Shown here piece by piece: positions 6,108 to 15,062 of a stretch of DNA of 64,000 nt. How positions within the stretch are numbered: the stretch's first letter is position 1; every line of letters begins with the position of its first letter. The translations under genes and the position numbers were made by a program. Where the stretch lies: assembly GCA_017937485.1 (NCBI GenBank), contig JAGBDN010000106.1, positions 24,275 through 88,274 of the forward strand, written 5' to 3'. The stretch is from Thermoguttaceae bacterium. GTDB taxonomy: Bacteria; Planctomycetota; Planctomycetia; Pirellulales; Thermoguttaceae. The notes under the pieces are model-generated. The model saw only the letters and a list, made by a program, of their open reading frames with translations, ran no database searches and was not told where the DNA came from.

Positions 6108-7277
6108 ATGGCTTTCACACGAGCGACCAAGGCGCGCGTCGCGCCGAAAATTGCGATCGCCGGGGTTTCGGGCTCCGGCAAAACCTACTCCGCGCTTCGG
6201 TTTGCGCGCGGTCTCGTCGGCCCGAACGCTCGCGTCGCGCTGATCGACACCGAAAACGGCTCGGCGTCGCTTTACGCCGACAAATTCGAGTTCGACGTTT
6301 GCGACGTCGCGCCGCGAACGTTCGACGGCGGTCGCAAGGCGTTTTGGCACGCGGACTTTCGCGACGCGATCAACGACGCGATTAACGGCGGTTACGACGC
6401 GCTTATTATCGACAGCGCGTCGCATATTTGGGAAGGCGTCCTCGACTACAAGGGCGAACTCGACAAAGGGGGCGGCAACTCTTACACGAACTGGAACAAG
6501 GCGGGCGCGCAATACAAGACGATTATCGACCTCGTTTTGCAAGCGCCGATTCCGGTCGTCTGTTGTTTCCGTTCGAAAATCGCCTACGTCCTCGAAGCGG
6601 ACGAAAACGGCAAGCAAATCCCGCGCAAACGCGGCCTCGCGCCGATCGCTCGCGACGGGGTCGAGTACGAGTTCACGACCGTTTTCGACGTCGATTTCGC
6701 GCACAACGCGACCGCGTCGAAAGACCGAACCGAACTTTTCGTCGACTCCGAACGGATAACCGAAGCGACCGGGGAACGCTTCCGAAATTGGCTCGACGGT
6801 CGCGCCCCGACGCGCCCAACTTCGACGGACGGCGCGCTCGACGAGGAGGCGGCGCAAGACGCCGCGATCGACCGGCTCGCCGCCCTCGACGAAGAAGAAG
6901 CGGAAACGGAAGAAGAAGTCGACGAAGCGGCGACGTTCGACCCCGCGCGTTTCGCCGACGAAGCGCGCGCCGAAGTTGGGCGAACAAGTCGAGCGACCAT
7001 CGGGAGCGGCGAAGCCGAGTTCGAGCGGAAGCTCGAGCCCGGAGCGCCCGGCGGCGTCGACGACCGCCCTTCCAACGGGCTCGAAGCGCTCGACGAAATT
7101 TGGCCGGAAGACGTTCGCAAACGCGCCGTCGCTTGCGGTCGCGACGTCGAAAAGGTCGAGGCGACCGCGCGGCGCAAGTTCGGAGCCGGGCTCGACGACT
7201 TGGCGGAAAACGATTTGCGCTACATTTTCGAAAATCTGCGCCCGAAAGACGCGTTAGCGAAGGCGATCGGACGTTAA
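6108..7277 (+). CDS. Sak4-like AAA/RecA-fold ATPase of phage recombination
   Basis: 389 aa with AAGGAG before the start. Walker A is GVSGSGKT at residues 19-26, Walker B is DALIIDSASH with Asp102, and 'LIDTENGSAS' follows strand 2. This is the AAA_24/Sak4 type of phage RecA-like ATPase that works with an SSB in strand annealing. Residues 1-230 are the ATPase. Residues about 235-310 are a long acidic, low-complexity linker, and the last 65 residues form a small helical domain (LEALDEIWPEDVRKRAV). It is followed by the DUF669 SSB-like gene and RusA, which makes a coherent recombination module. Confidence 0.75.
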   Translation: MAFTRATKARVAPKIAIAGVSGSGKTYSALRFARGLVGPNARVALIDTENGSASLYADKFEFDVCDVAPRTFDGGRKAFWHADFRDAINDAINGGYDALIIDSASHIWEGVLDYKGELDKGGGNSYTNWNKAGAQYKTIIDLVLQAPIPVVCCFRSKIAYVLEADENGKQIPRKRGLAPIARDGVEYEFTTVFDVDFAHNATASKDRTELFVDSERITEATGERFRNWLDGRAPTRPTSTDGALDEEAAQDAAIDRLAALDEEEAETEEEVDEAATFDPARFADEARAEVGRTSRATIGSGEAEFERKLEPGAPGGVDDRPSNGLEALDEIWPEDVRKRAVACGRDVEKVEATARRKFGAGLDDLAENDLRYIFENLRPKDALAKAIGR

Positions 7278-7349
7278 CCTTCCCCGTCTTCACGCTCCAT
7301 TACCCAACCTGCTTAAAACGTTTAATCGCAAATAGAAAGAGAAACAGAA

Positions 7350-7985
7350 ATGGCTATCGCTCTGCAAATGGACGAAACGAAAATCGACACGTCGAAAGAA
7401 CTCGCGAGCGCGGGAACAATTCCCGGCGGCTGGTACAAAGTCGCGTTGACCGGCGAGACGGAAGAGAAAAAGACGGCGAAAGGAACGGCGGTCGGCGCGT
7501 TCTTCAAGTTCCAAATTTTGGACGGCGCTTACAAGGGGCGCGAAATCCAACTTTGGTTCGCGACCCGCGCGCTCGTCGCGTCGGAGAATTGGCAAGTCGA
7601 GAACACGAACGCGATTTGTCTCCGCGTCGCGCGGGCGACCGGCTTGACCGGGCGGCTCGTCGCGACGTCGCAACTTTACGGGCGCCCGTTTTACGTCGAG
7701 CTGACCGTTACGAAGTCGGAGAAAAAACAAGTGAACGACGAGACCGGCGGAACGGAAACGAAAACCTATTGGAACAACAACTTCCCGAAGGGCGCGCCCG
7801 ACGATTTTATCCTCTCGGTGAACGAGTATCGCCTCCGCTTCGGCGGCGCCGCCCAACCTCGCGAAGAGGAAGCCGCGCAAGACGCCGCCGGAACCCCGAC
7901 GCGTCGCATTATCAAAAAGAAAGCGTCCGCCGCGCCCGCCCCCGCTCCGCCGTTCGACGCCGACGCGGAAGAAGACGAATTTTAA
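7350..7985 (+). CDS. DUF669 family, phage SSB-like protein
   Basis: 211 aa. 'IPGGWYKVALTGETEEKKTA' and 'AFFKFQILDGAYKGREIQLWF' are the N-terminal strands of DUF669, an OB-like family found beside phage recombinases. Residues 1-165 are the domain; 170-200 are a low-complexity linker. The protein ends in AEEDEF, an acidic tip like that of bacterial SSBs, which recruits partner proteins. Its place directly after the Sak4-like ATPase supports an SSB role. Confidence 0.65.
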   Translation: MAIALQMDETKIDTSKELASAGTIPGGWYKVALTGETEEKKTAKGTAVGAFFKFQILDGAYKGREIQLWFATRALVASENWQVENTNAICLRVARATGLTGRLVATSQLYGRPFYVELTVTKSEKKQVNDETGGTETKTYWNNNFPKGAPDDFILSVNEYRLRFGGAAQPREEEAAQDAAGTPTRRIIKKKASAAPAPAPPFDADAEEDEF

Positions 7986-8071
7986 GCCGCCGCCGTCGCC
8001 TCGAACGCGCCCGCCGAAAACCGCAAGCGGACGCGTTCGAGCGGCCAAACCCCCGAAAATAACGCGAGAAA

Positions 8072-8515
8072 ATGGAACGATTAACAAACTATTCAAACGG
8101 CGAGCGATTGACGCTCGAACTTCCCGGGCTCCCGACGTCGGCGAACGCGATTTGGCGCTCTTGCGTCGCGGCGCGCGGGCGCAAAGTTTACTCTTATCGG
8201 AGCGAAGAATATCGCGCTTGGCTCCGGCGCGTCGAAGCGGAAATTTTGGCGCGCGGCGTTCGGATTCCCGACGATTGGCCGTTCGTCGGCGTCGAGTTAA
8301 TTTTAACGCCGCCGAACCGTCGCGACGTCGACGTCGACAACCGGTTCAAGGCGCTTTTCGACGCGTTGACGGCGGCTCGATTTTGGCGCGACGATTCCCT
8401 CGTCGCCGACGTTCGCGCGTCGTTGACGGAACCGGTTAAAGGAGGGCGAACGCTCGTTTATTTCGAACGCCGCGAAACGAAATATCAAAAATACCCAGCC
8501 TTAGAGACGAATTAA
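8072..8515 (+). CDS. rusA: RusA-family Holliday junction resolvase
   Basis: 147 aa. The RusA signature is present: 'LTPPNRRDVDVDNRFKALFD' at residues 78-97 supplies the Asp cluster (Asp85, Asp87, Asp89), and 'FWRDDSLV' supplies a downstream Asp (107/108). The N-terminal 'LELPGLPTSANAIWR' is the usual first strand and 'P.SaN..wR' motif. The enzyme resolves branched DNA formed during element replication and recombination. No clear ribosome binding site precedes the ATG, so the start is the least certain part. Confidence 0.85.
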   Translation: MERLTNYSNGERLTLELPGLPTSANAIWRSCVAARGRKVYSYRSEEYRAWLRRVEAEILARGVRIPDDWPFVGVELILTPPNRRDVDVDNRFKALFDALTAARFWRDDSLVADVRASLTEPVKGGRTLVYFERRETKYQKYPALETN

Positions 8516-8522
8516 CGCGACG

Positions 8523-10580
8523 ATGAAACTGCGATATTACCAAAGCGACGCGATTAACGCCGTCGTCGAGCATATCGAGACGAAGACGACGAACCCTTGC
8601 GTCGTCGTCCCGACCGGCGGCGGCAAAACGCCGATTATCGCGAACCTCTGCAAACTTTTCGTCGAAAGCGGTTATCGCGTCTTGGTTTGCGCGCACCGGA
8701 AAGAGCTGTTGGAGCAGACCGCCGAGAAGTTGCGCGTTTGGGCGCCGAACGTCGGCGTCGGCGTCGTTTCGGCGGGGCTCGGGCGCCAAGAGTACGGGGC
8801 CGACGTTACGGTCGCCGGGATTCAGTCCGTTTACCGACGCGTCAACGAGCTGACGGCGGCGGGAAAAATCGACTTCCTGCTCGTCGACGAAGCGCACCTA
8901 ATCCCCGCGCAAGACGAGAAAGAAGGCGGGATGTATCGAACGCTGATCGACGATTTGAAGCGCGTCGAACCGGCGCTCGCGACGATCGGCTTGACCGCGA
9001 CGCCGTACCGCTTGACCTCCGGCGACGTTTGCGGCCCGAAGAACATTTTGAACGAAATTTGTTACGAAGTCGGCGTCGCGGAGCTGATCGGCGGCGGGTT
9101 CCTTTCGAATCTCGTTTCGAAAGAGCCGCCGCAAAACGTCGATTTCGACGCGCTCAAAATCGAACGCGGCGAGTTCAAGACGGCGGACGTCGAAGAAAAA
9201 TGCGGCTCCGACCAAGAGATCGCGAACGCCGTTCGGAACCTCGTCGCGTACACGAAAAACCGCGCGTCGGTTCTCGTCTTCTGTTTTTCGGTCGCGCACG
9301 CGCAAAAGGTCGCCGCCGAACTCGAACGTCGAACCGGCGTTAAAAACGTCGCGGTCGTCGTCGGAGAGACGGACAAAAACGAGCGCCGCGCGATTCTCGA
9401 ACGCTTTCAAGGAAAACGTTCGCAAACGACGCTTTTCGGCGACGAACTCCCGCCGCTGAAATACTTGGTAAACGTCGACGTCTTGACGACCGGCTTCGAC
9501 GCGCCGAACGTCGATTGCGTCGCGCTCCTGCGTCCGACCGCGTCGCCGGGGCTCTATTATCAGATGGTCGGGCGCGGTTTGCGGCTTTGTCCCGGGAAAG
9601 AAAATTGCCTTATTCTCGACTTCGGCGGGAATATGCGCCGCTTCGGCCCGATCGACGCGTTGAAAGCGCCCAAACCGACGCGGCGCGGACAAGTCGACAA
9701 GGAGCCGAAAGCGACGACTTGCCCGCGTTGCTTCGACGTTTTCCCGCTCGGGCTCGACGTTTGCCCGAACTGTCGTTACCGCGTCGCGCCTCCCGACGAC
9801 GCGTTCGACTGCCCGAATTGCGGCGCGGAACAAAGCGGCTCGCCTCGGTTCTGCTCCGCTTGCGGGTTCGAGTTCCCGCTCGCTAGCCGTTGCGACGAGG
9901 ACGCCGATTTCGACGCCGCGATTTTGACGAGCGAAGGGCCCGGAAGCGGCGATTTCGGCGGTTTCGGCGGCGGAGGTTCGAGCGCGTCGCGTCCGGAGTT
10001 TCGCGAAAAAGTCGAGCGCGTCGACTATATTTACCACCCGAAACGCGGAAGCAAGCCGAGCGTAATGGTCGTTTATCGCGTCGAAAGCGGCGCGAAGATT
10101 TCCGAGTTCCTTTGCTTTTCGCATTCGGGTTTCGCGCGGCGCAAGGCGGCGGAATGGTGGGCGCGCCGGAGCCCGATTCGCCCGATTCCCGTCTCGACGG
10201 AACAAGCGCTCGACGTCGTCCGAACGGTCGGAGTCGCGCGCCCGGTCGCGGTTCGCTATCGTCCCGCCGCGAAGAAAGCGGGCGAAAAGACTTGGCCCGA
10301 ATTGGTCGCCGTCGAAACGGAATCGCCCCCGACCGCGACCGCTTGGCCGCGAACCGACAACCCGCTCGGCTTGACTTGCCCGACTTGCGCCGCGACGCCG
10401 CGCGAAAAACAGTCGTTCCGTTACCTTCGCGGCGCGACGACGACCCGAATCGTTTGCGCCCGTTGCGGCGCGCCCGTCGCGACGAGTTCGAACGAAAGTT
10501 TCGACTATTACGACGCTTCCGACTTCCAAAACGCCCAAATCCTTTTAGCGAAAGACGACGATGACTTCGCCGATTTTTAA
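8523..10580 (+). CDS. Phage-type SF2 DEAH helicase with zinc ribbons
   Basis: 685 aa. Helicase motifs in order: Q-like 'LRYYQSDAI', Walker A PTGGGKT (residues 30-36), DEAH (122-125), GLTATPYRL (motif III region), FDAPNVDC and QMVGRGLR (motif VI). C-terminal to the helicase core are two adjacent zinc ribbons (CPRCFDVF...CPNC near residue 400; CPNCGAEQ...CSACG near 430). A further Cys pair set lies near 617 and 645. It probably opens duplex DNA during element replication. The C-terminus overlaps the primase gene by 20 nt. Confidence 0.8.
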   Translation: MKLRYYQSDAINAVVEHIETKTTNPCVVVPTGGGKTPIIANLCKLFVESGYRVLVCAHRKELLEQTAEKLRVWAPNVGVGVVSAGLGRQEYGADVTVAGIQSVYRRVNELTAAGKIDFLLVDEAHLIPAQDEKEGGMYRTLIDDLKRVEPALATIGLTATPYRLTSGDVCGPKNILNEICYEVGVAELIGGGFLSNLVSKEPPQNVDFDALKIERGEFKTADVEEKCGSDQEIANAVRNLVAYTKNRASVLVFCFSVAHAQKVAAELERRTGVKNVAVVVGETDKNERRAILERFQGKRSQTTLFGDELPPLKYLVNVDVLTTGFDAPNVDCVALLRPTASPGLYYQMVGRGLRLCPGKENCLILDFGGNMRRFGPIDALKAPKPTRRGQVDKEPKATTCPRCFDVFPLGLDVCPNCRYRVAPPDDAFDCPNCGAEQSGSPRFCSACGFEFPLASRCDEDADFDAAILTSEGPGSGDFGGFGGGGSSASRPEFREKVERVDYIYHPKRGSKPSVMVVYRVESGAKISEFLCFSHSGFARRKAAEWWARRSPIRPIPVSTEQALDVVRTVGVARPVAVRYRPAAKKAGEKTWPELVAVETESPPTATAWPRTDNPLGLTCPTCAATPREKQSFRYLRGATTTRIVCARCGAPVATSSNESFDYYDASDFQNAQILLAKDDDDFADF

Positions 10581-13128
10581 CGCCGCCGACGAAATTCCCG
10601 CGCTCCGCGCGCTCGGCTTGAACGTCCTCCCGGCCCGGCTCGCCGAAAAACGCCCGATCGGCTTTTGGAAGCGGTATTGCGACCAATTCGCGACCGGAAC
10701 GTTCGGGTTCGACGAAGCAGACGCGCTTTGCGTCGTCTGCGGCGCGACGTCGGGGAACCTCGAAATTATCGACTTCGATTTCGGCGCGGTCGCGTTCGAC
10801 GACTTTTGCGCGCTCGCGGCGGAAAACGGACTGTTCGACGTCGTCCGCTCCTGCCTTCAAGAGCGAACGCAAAGCGGCGGCAAACACTTAATTTACCGAG
10901 TCGACGGCCCGGTCGACGGGAACCGCAAGTTGGCGCGTCGCGACTTCGGCGCTTCCGTCGCCGTCGGGCCCGACGTTCGCGAAATAACGGTCGGCGGAAA
11001 GAAAATAGCGCGCGGCAAAGACGGGCGTTTCGTCGGAACGACGATCGAAACGCGCGGCGCGGGCGGAATCTGCCTCGTCTCGCCGTCGCCGGGTTACTCG
11101 CTCGAACGCGGCGCTTGGGACGCGCTCCCCGTCTTGACGCGCGAAGAGCGGGACGCGCTTTTCGAAGTCGCCAAAGCGCTCGACGGCGACAACGACCGCG
11201 CCGACCGCGACCGCGCGGTTCCGGGCCCGCGCTACCGCTCGAACTCGGTTTCGGCTCCCGTTGGTCGCGACGGTTCCGCCCAACTTCGCTTAGGTTCGCG
11301 CGAAAACGTCGGCGGCGCTTCGACCGCGCGTTCCGCCGCTTATTCCTCTTACTCCGGTCGCGACGTCGCCGACGAACTCCGCGAACGCGGCGTCGTCCGC
11401 GAAAGCCTCTTGGCCGACGGTTGGACGCTCGTCGGAAGCGACGCGCGCAAGGAATATTGGCGGCGGCCCGGCAAGCGCGACGGCGTTTCCGCGTCCCTCG
11501 ACCTTGAAACGGAAATGTTTTATTGTTGGTCGACGAACGCGCCGCCGTTCGAAGCGGAACGAACGTACACGCCGCTCCAGTTCGTCGCCGCGCGGGACTT
11601 CGACGACGACCTAAGCGCCGCGTCGAAGAACTGGAAAGAACGGTTCGACGAAGAGACGGCCCGAACGGCGGAGCCCGCGACGCTCGCCTTCGCGCTCGGG
11701 AACTCGCCGAGCGTTGAAACGTCCGACGACGCGCCGTCGAAAACGCCGTCCCAATTCCCCGCCCCGGTTCCGAACGGGGCGACTCCCAACGCGTCGGAGC
11801 GTCGCGACGCCGACCGCGAAACGCCCGACGAAGTTCCCTTTCCGCCCGAGTTGTTCGAGTGCGGCGGGCTTCTCGAAGAAGTCCAGCGCTTCACGAACGC
11901 GAACTCGATTCGCGTCCAACCGGAATTGGCGTTCGCGGGCGCGCTCGCGCTCGTCTCCTTCCTGATCGGGCGCAAGCTGACGTCCGACCGAGGCGCGACG
12001 ACGCCGAACCTTTACGTCGTCGGACTCGGCGGCGCGTCGAGCGGCAAGAACGCGGCGCGGGAAACGAACGCGAAACTCTTGTCGGCGGTCGACTTAGGCG
12101 GTTGCGTCGTCGAGCGGTTCGAGTCGGCGCAAGCGCTCCAAAATATGATTTGCGCGCAAAAGAAAATTTTGCTCCAACAAGACGAGTTCGGGCAAGAGTT
12201 GCAAACGACGACGTTGAACGCGGGCCCGAACCGCTTCCTCATCGTTTCGGAGATGCTGAAACTTTTTTCGAACGCAAAATCGCCGTATTACTCGCCGCGC
12301 GTCGTCGCCGCCGACTTCGACTCGAAGAAAAAAGGCGAAGCGAAAAGCGCCGCGTATCCGTTCCTTACCGTTTACGGAACGACGAACTATCGCGACTTCG
12401 GCGACGCGATCACCGGCGCGCTGTTGCGGAACGGTTTCGTCGCGCGAACGCTTTTCGTCGCCGGGCGCAAATATTCGCCGAAACGCGTTTTGTCGTTCGA
12501 CGACTCGCGCAAGTCGTATTTCGCGGAACCGTCGGCGCTTTTGCTCGAACGCGTCGGCGCTTGGAGCGCGTTTCGCGACTGCAAACAGTTCGAGACGCCG
12601 ACCCTCTTCGACGTTCCTTACGAACGCGACGCGTTCGACCGCTTGAACGAGTACGAAACGGCGGAAGTCGAACCGGCGATGCGGGAGACGGCGGAAAACG
12701 ATTCGGGCGGCTTATGCGAATTTTTAGGGCGCGTCGCGGAGAAGGCGCGGAAGTACGCGTTGATTTTCGCGGCGTCGCGCTTCGGCCCGAACGAGTCGAC
12801 GTTGCGCGTCGACCTCGCTTGCGCGGAGGGCGCGGTCGCGCTTTCGCGTTACGAAACGGCGCTTTTCCGGCGTCTTCTCGGCGAGGAGATCGTCGAGAGC
12901 GAGGAGCAAAAGAACGTCGTCGAGGCGAAACGCTGGATTTCGGGACTGAACGAAGGTTATTTTTGGCGCGCCGATTTCGTTCGCCGCTTCCAACGACTTG
13001 GCAAACGCGCTCGCGACGAAGTTTTGCAAACGCTTTTAGAATCGGAATTTATCGTCGAAGACAGAATCAAAAAAGAGAACTCGCAAAAAGCGTCGACGCT
13101 TTATCGCTTGGCGTCGCAAGGAGAATAA
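10561..13128 (+). CDS. PrimPol-DUF3987 replication protein
   Basis: 855 aa. Residues 1-200 are a bifunctional primase/polymerase (archaeo-eukaryotic type) domain, with the acidic motif 'EIIDFDFG' near 68 and 'TQSGGKHLIYRV' near 105. Residues 214-242 are the in-frame repeat insert. Residues about 430-750 are a DUF3987-type helicase-like ATPase with Walker A GGASSGKN near 490 and Walker B 'LLQQDEFG' near 540. The C-terminus ends in a winged-helix-like segment ('DEVLQTLLESEFIVEDR'). It is the likely initiator, primase and helicase of the element. No separate origin is obvious. Confidence 0.75.
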   Translation: MTSPIFNAADEIPALRALGLNVLPARLAEKRPIGFWKRYCDQFATGTFGFDEADALCVVCGATSGNLEIIDFDFGAVAFDDFCALAAENGLFDVVRSCLQERTQSGGKHLIYRVDGPVDGNRKLARRDFGASVAVGPDVREITVGGKKIARGKDGRFVGTTIETRGAGGICLVSPSPGYSLERGAWDALPVLTREERDALFEVAKALDGDNDRADRDRAVPGPRYRSNSVSAPVGRDGSAQLRLGSRENVGGASTARSAAYSSYSGRDVADELRERGVVRESLLADGWTLVGSDARKEYWRRPGKRDGVSASLDLETEMFYCWSTNAPPFEAERTYTPLQFVAARDFDDDLSAASKNWKERFDEETARTAEPATLAFALGNSPSVETSDDAPSKTPSQFPAPVPNGATPNASERRDADRETPDEVPFPPELFECGGLLEEVQRFTNANSIRVQPELAFAGALALVSFLIGRKLTSDRGATTPNLYVVGLGGASSGKNAARETNAKLLSAVDLGGCVVERFESAQALQNMICAQKKILLQQDEFGQELQTTTLNAGPNRFLIVSEMLKLFSNAKSPYYSPRVVAADFDSKKKGEAKSAAYPFLTVYGTTNYRDFGDAITGALLRNGFVARTLFVAGRKYSPKRVLSFDDSRKSYFAEPSALLLERVGAWSAFRDCKQFETPTLFDVPYERDAFDRLNEYETAEVEPAMRETAENDSGGLCEFLGRVAEKARKYALIFAASRFGPNESTLRVDLACAEGAVALSRYETALFRRLLGEEIVESEEQKNVVEAKRWISGLNEGYFWRADFVRRFQRLGKRARDEVLQTLLESEFIVEDRIKKENSQKASTLYRLASQGE
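11201..11287 (+). repeat. 87-bp in-frame dispersed repeat, copy 2
   Basis: Lies within the replication gene, between the PrimPol domain and the central region. It is 92% identical to 5440-5526, ungapped, and in the same frame. It encodes a DRDRA.PGPRYR...VSAP.GRDGSAQL peptide. Confidence 0.75.
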
Positions 13129-13135
13129 AGAAACG

Positions 13136-13399
13136 ATGAACGGCTTGAAAATCCCGTCGAAACGGCGGAGCGAAACGGACTTGAACGCGACGCGTCGAGC
13201 CGCCGAAAAGAAGGCGCGCCGCGACGACGTTCGCGAGTTGGAAATAATGAATATGGAGCAAGTCGCGCTCTTCCTCGGCGTTTCGAAGGAAACGGTTCGC
13301 AAGATGGTCGCGGAAGAGGGCTTGCCGCATCGCCGCGTCGGGGAACGTTGGCTTTTCGGACGCCGCGCGATCGTCGCTTGGGTGAACGGCGAAAAATAA
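13136..13399 (+). CDS. Excisionase/AlpA-type HTH protein
   Basis: 87 aa, starting 8 nt after the replication gene. Residues about 38-85 are a MerR-like helix-turn-helix of the HTH_17 family: 'MNMEQVALFLGVSKETVRKM', then 'GLPHRRVGERWLF' and 'AIVAWV'. The N-terminus is basic and disordered. Proteins of this type act as recombination directionality factors or as activators of integrase genes. Its position just before the integrase supports that role. Confidence 0.75.
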   Translation: MNGLKIPSKRRSETDLNATRRAAEKKARRDDVRELEIMNMEQVALFLGVSKETVRKMVAEEGLPHRRVGERWLFGRRAIVAWVNGEK

Positions 13400-13408
13400 A
13401 AGAACCTC

Positions 13409-13437
13409 TTGACGTCGTCGCGGCGCGGCGATAAGAT
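13409..13437 (+). promoter_or_regulatory. Integrase promoter, sigma70-like
   Basis: TTGACG (13409-13414), a 17-nt spacer and TAAGAT (13432-13437), 57 nt before the integrase ATG. The integrase can therefore be expressed independently of the repressed early operon. Confidence 0.6.
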
Positions 13438-13493
13438 ACCGGCGCAACCGTTTCCGCAAACGCGCCGAAGAAAAAAGAAAGAAAGGATACTAT

Positions 13494-14729
13494 ATGGCCA
13501 GTTTGCAGGAACGAAAACGACGCGGCGAAAGCGCGTTCGTTATCCAATTTTATTTGAACGGCAAGCGGAAGAGTCTCTTTTTGGGGGCGAAATATTCGCG
13601 GTCGTTCGCGGAGGAAATTTGCCGCGTCGTCGAAAAGGTCGTCGTCGCGTTGACGACCGGTTCGAACGTCGACCGGCGAACTTACGCTTGGCTCGAGTCG
13701 ATGGAAGTCGACTTGCGCGAGCGTTTCGAGAGCGCGGGTCTGCTCGAACCGGAAATCCGCTTGACGCTCGGCGAGTTGTTCGACGCGTATTTCCGGGCGG
13801 AAGATTCGGCGATGCGACCGATCACCTTCCGGAACAAAACGCGCTCGGCGGCGATTTTCTTCGAGCTTTTCGAGCGTTCGCGCGACGTTTCGACGTTTGC
13901 GAAATCGGACGCGTTGCGTCTGATCGCGGCGCTCGACCGCAAATACGCGGAGGCGACGCGCGCCGGAGTCGTTCGGGACGTTTCGCGGGTTTTCTCGTGG
14001 GCGGTCGAGACGGAACTTCTGGACGTGTCGCCGTTTAAGGGCGTGAAGCGCGGTTCGTTCAAGAACAAGAGTCGAGAGACGTTCGTCGACCGCGCGACGT
14101 ATTCGCGACTTTTGGAAGCGTCGAGCGACCAAGAGACGCGAACGCTGATCGCGTTGTACCGAATCGGCGGATTGCGCAAGTCGGAGGCGCTTTGCGTCGA
14201 GTGGCGCGACGTCGATTTCGCGACCGGGCGGATGCTCGTTCACTCGCCGAAGACGGCGGGTTGCGGTCGCCCTTCGCGGATTATCCCGCTTTTCCCGGAG
14301 TTGCGGGCGGAGTTGGAAGCGCTTTGGGACTTGGTTCCGGAGGGCGAAAGTCGGTACGTGATCGCGCGGAACCGAAACCCGAACACGCTCCGCAAGCGAA
14401 TCGAACGGGTCGTATTTTACGCGGGCCTTCCCCTTTGGGAACGCCTGATTCAAAATATGCGATCGAGTCGAGCGAACGAAATTTTTCGCGAGTTCGGCCA
14501 AATCGCGGAACGGGAGTGGATCGGTCATTCGACGGCGACGGCGCAAGACCATTACCTCCACATTCTGGAAGCGGAATACGACCGCGCCGCCGGAACGCTC
14601 CCGACTCGCGAAAAACCGAACGCGCGACCGACGACGCTCGACGAAAAAACAAACGCGCGACCGACGGCAACCACTTTGGGAAATTTCAAAAGAGGTTGCG
14701 AAACCGGTTGCGCGACAGAAGAAAAATAA
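13494..14729 (+). CDS. int: Tyrosine recombinase / integrase, planctomycete type
   Basis: 411 aa with AAAGGA before the ATG. Residues 1-80 look like an arm-binding domain, 85-180 a core-binding (SAM-like) domain, and 195-370 the catalytic domain. Visible catalytic residues are Arg228 (GGLRKSEAL), Arg323 (NMRSSR), His345 (WIGHS) and the nucleophile Tyr354 (QDHYLHI). The box-II His is replaced by Gln320, as in the 'QNLR..R' integrases common in Planctomycetes (recalled family knowledge). The last 40 residues are a low-complexity Arg/Thr tail. It lies 130 bp from tRNA-Arg, the probable integration site. Confidence 0.85.
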   Translation: MASLQERKRRGESAFVIQFYLNGKRKSLFLGAKYSRSFAEEICRVVEKVVVALTTGSNVDRRTYAWLESMEVDLRERFESAGLLEPEIRLTLGELFDAYFRAEDSAMRPITFRNKTRSAAIFFELFERSRDVSTFAKSDALRLIAALDRKYAEATRAGVVRDVSRVFSWAVETELLDVSPFKGVKRGSFKNKSRETFVDRATYSRLLEASSDQETRTLIALYRIGGLRKSEALCVEWRDVDFATGRMLVHSPKTAGCGRPSRIIPLFPELRAELEALWDLVPEGESRYVIARNRNPNTLRKRIERVVFYAGLPLWERLIQNMRSSRANEIFREFGQIAEREWIGHSTATAQDHYLHILEAEYDRAAGTLPTREKPNARPTTLDEKTNARPTATTLGNFKRGCETGCATEEK

Positions 14730-14824
14730 GGGAAAATAGCGGCGTTCCGCGCGTTCCCTAGCGTCCGGAAAAAGAACGCCAATTTCGCTTAACCCCGTAA
14801 AACAAGGGTTTAATCAATAAAAAA

Positions 14825-14853
14825 AGGTTTTCCCAGCAACGCTAGGAAAACCT
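14825..14853 (-). terminator. Terminator of tRNA-Arg
   Basis: Minus-strand stem AGGTTTTCC / GGAAAACCT (9 bp, perfect) with an 11-nt loop, followed by a run of T residues. It begins only a few bases past the tRNA 3' end. Confidence 0.7.
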
Positions 14854-14859
14854 CAAAAA

Positions 14860-14933
14860 CACGCCTGAAGGGATTCGAACCCCCAACCCTCGGTTCCGAA
14901 GACCGATGCGCTATCCAATTGCGCCACAGGCGC
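14860..14933 (-). tRNA. tRNA-Arg (anticodon UCG), probable integration target
   Basis: On the minus strand the sequence folds as a full cloverleaf. The acceptor is GCGCCTG / CAGGCGT (terminal G-U pair) and the discriminator is G. The D-arm is GCGC...GCGC. The anticodon stem is TCGGT / ACCGA with loop CTTCGGA, giving anticodon TCG. The T-arm is GGGGTTCGAATCCC. The CCA end is not encoded. The 3' end faces the integrase, the usual orientation for an att site inside a tRNA gene. No second copy of the 3' segment is visible in the window. Confidence 0.92.
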
Positions 14934-15062
14934 TCGAACAAAAACGCCGTCGCAAAAAACGCTCCGCGCTCTCATATCGAATATTAAATTTATTATATAA
15001 TAAAAGCGACGAAACGCAAGGGGGAATTTTTCAAAATCTCTAAAATTCTGCCGAACGCCGCC

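Noticed and set aside
13101..14561. Very long antisense open frames over the integrase and other genes
   Set aside because: GC-rich codon bias (few stops in the opposite frame) produces Arg-rich shadows; none carries a recognisable domain.
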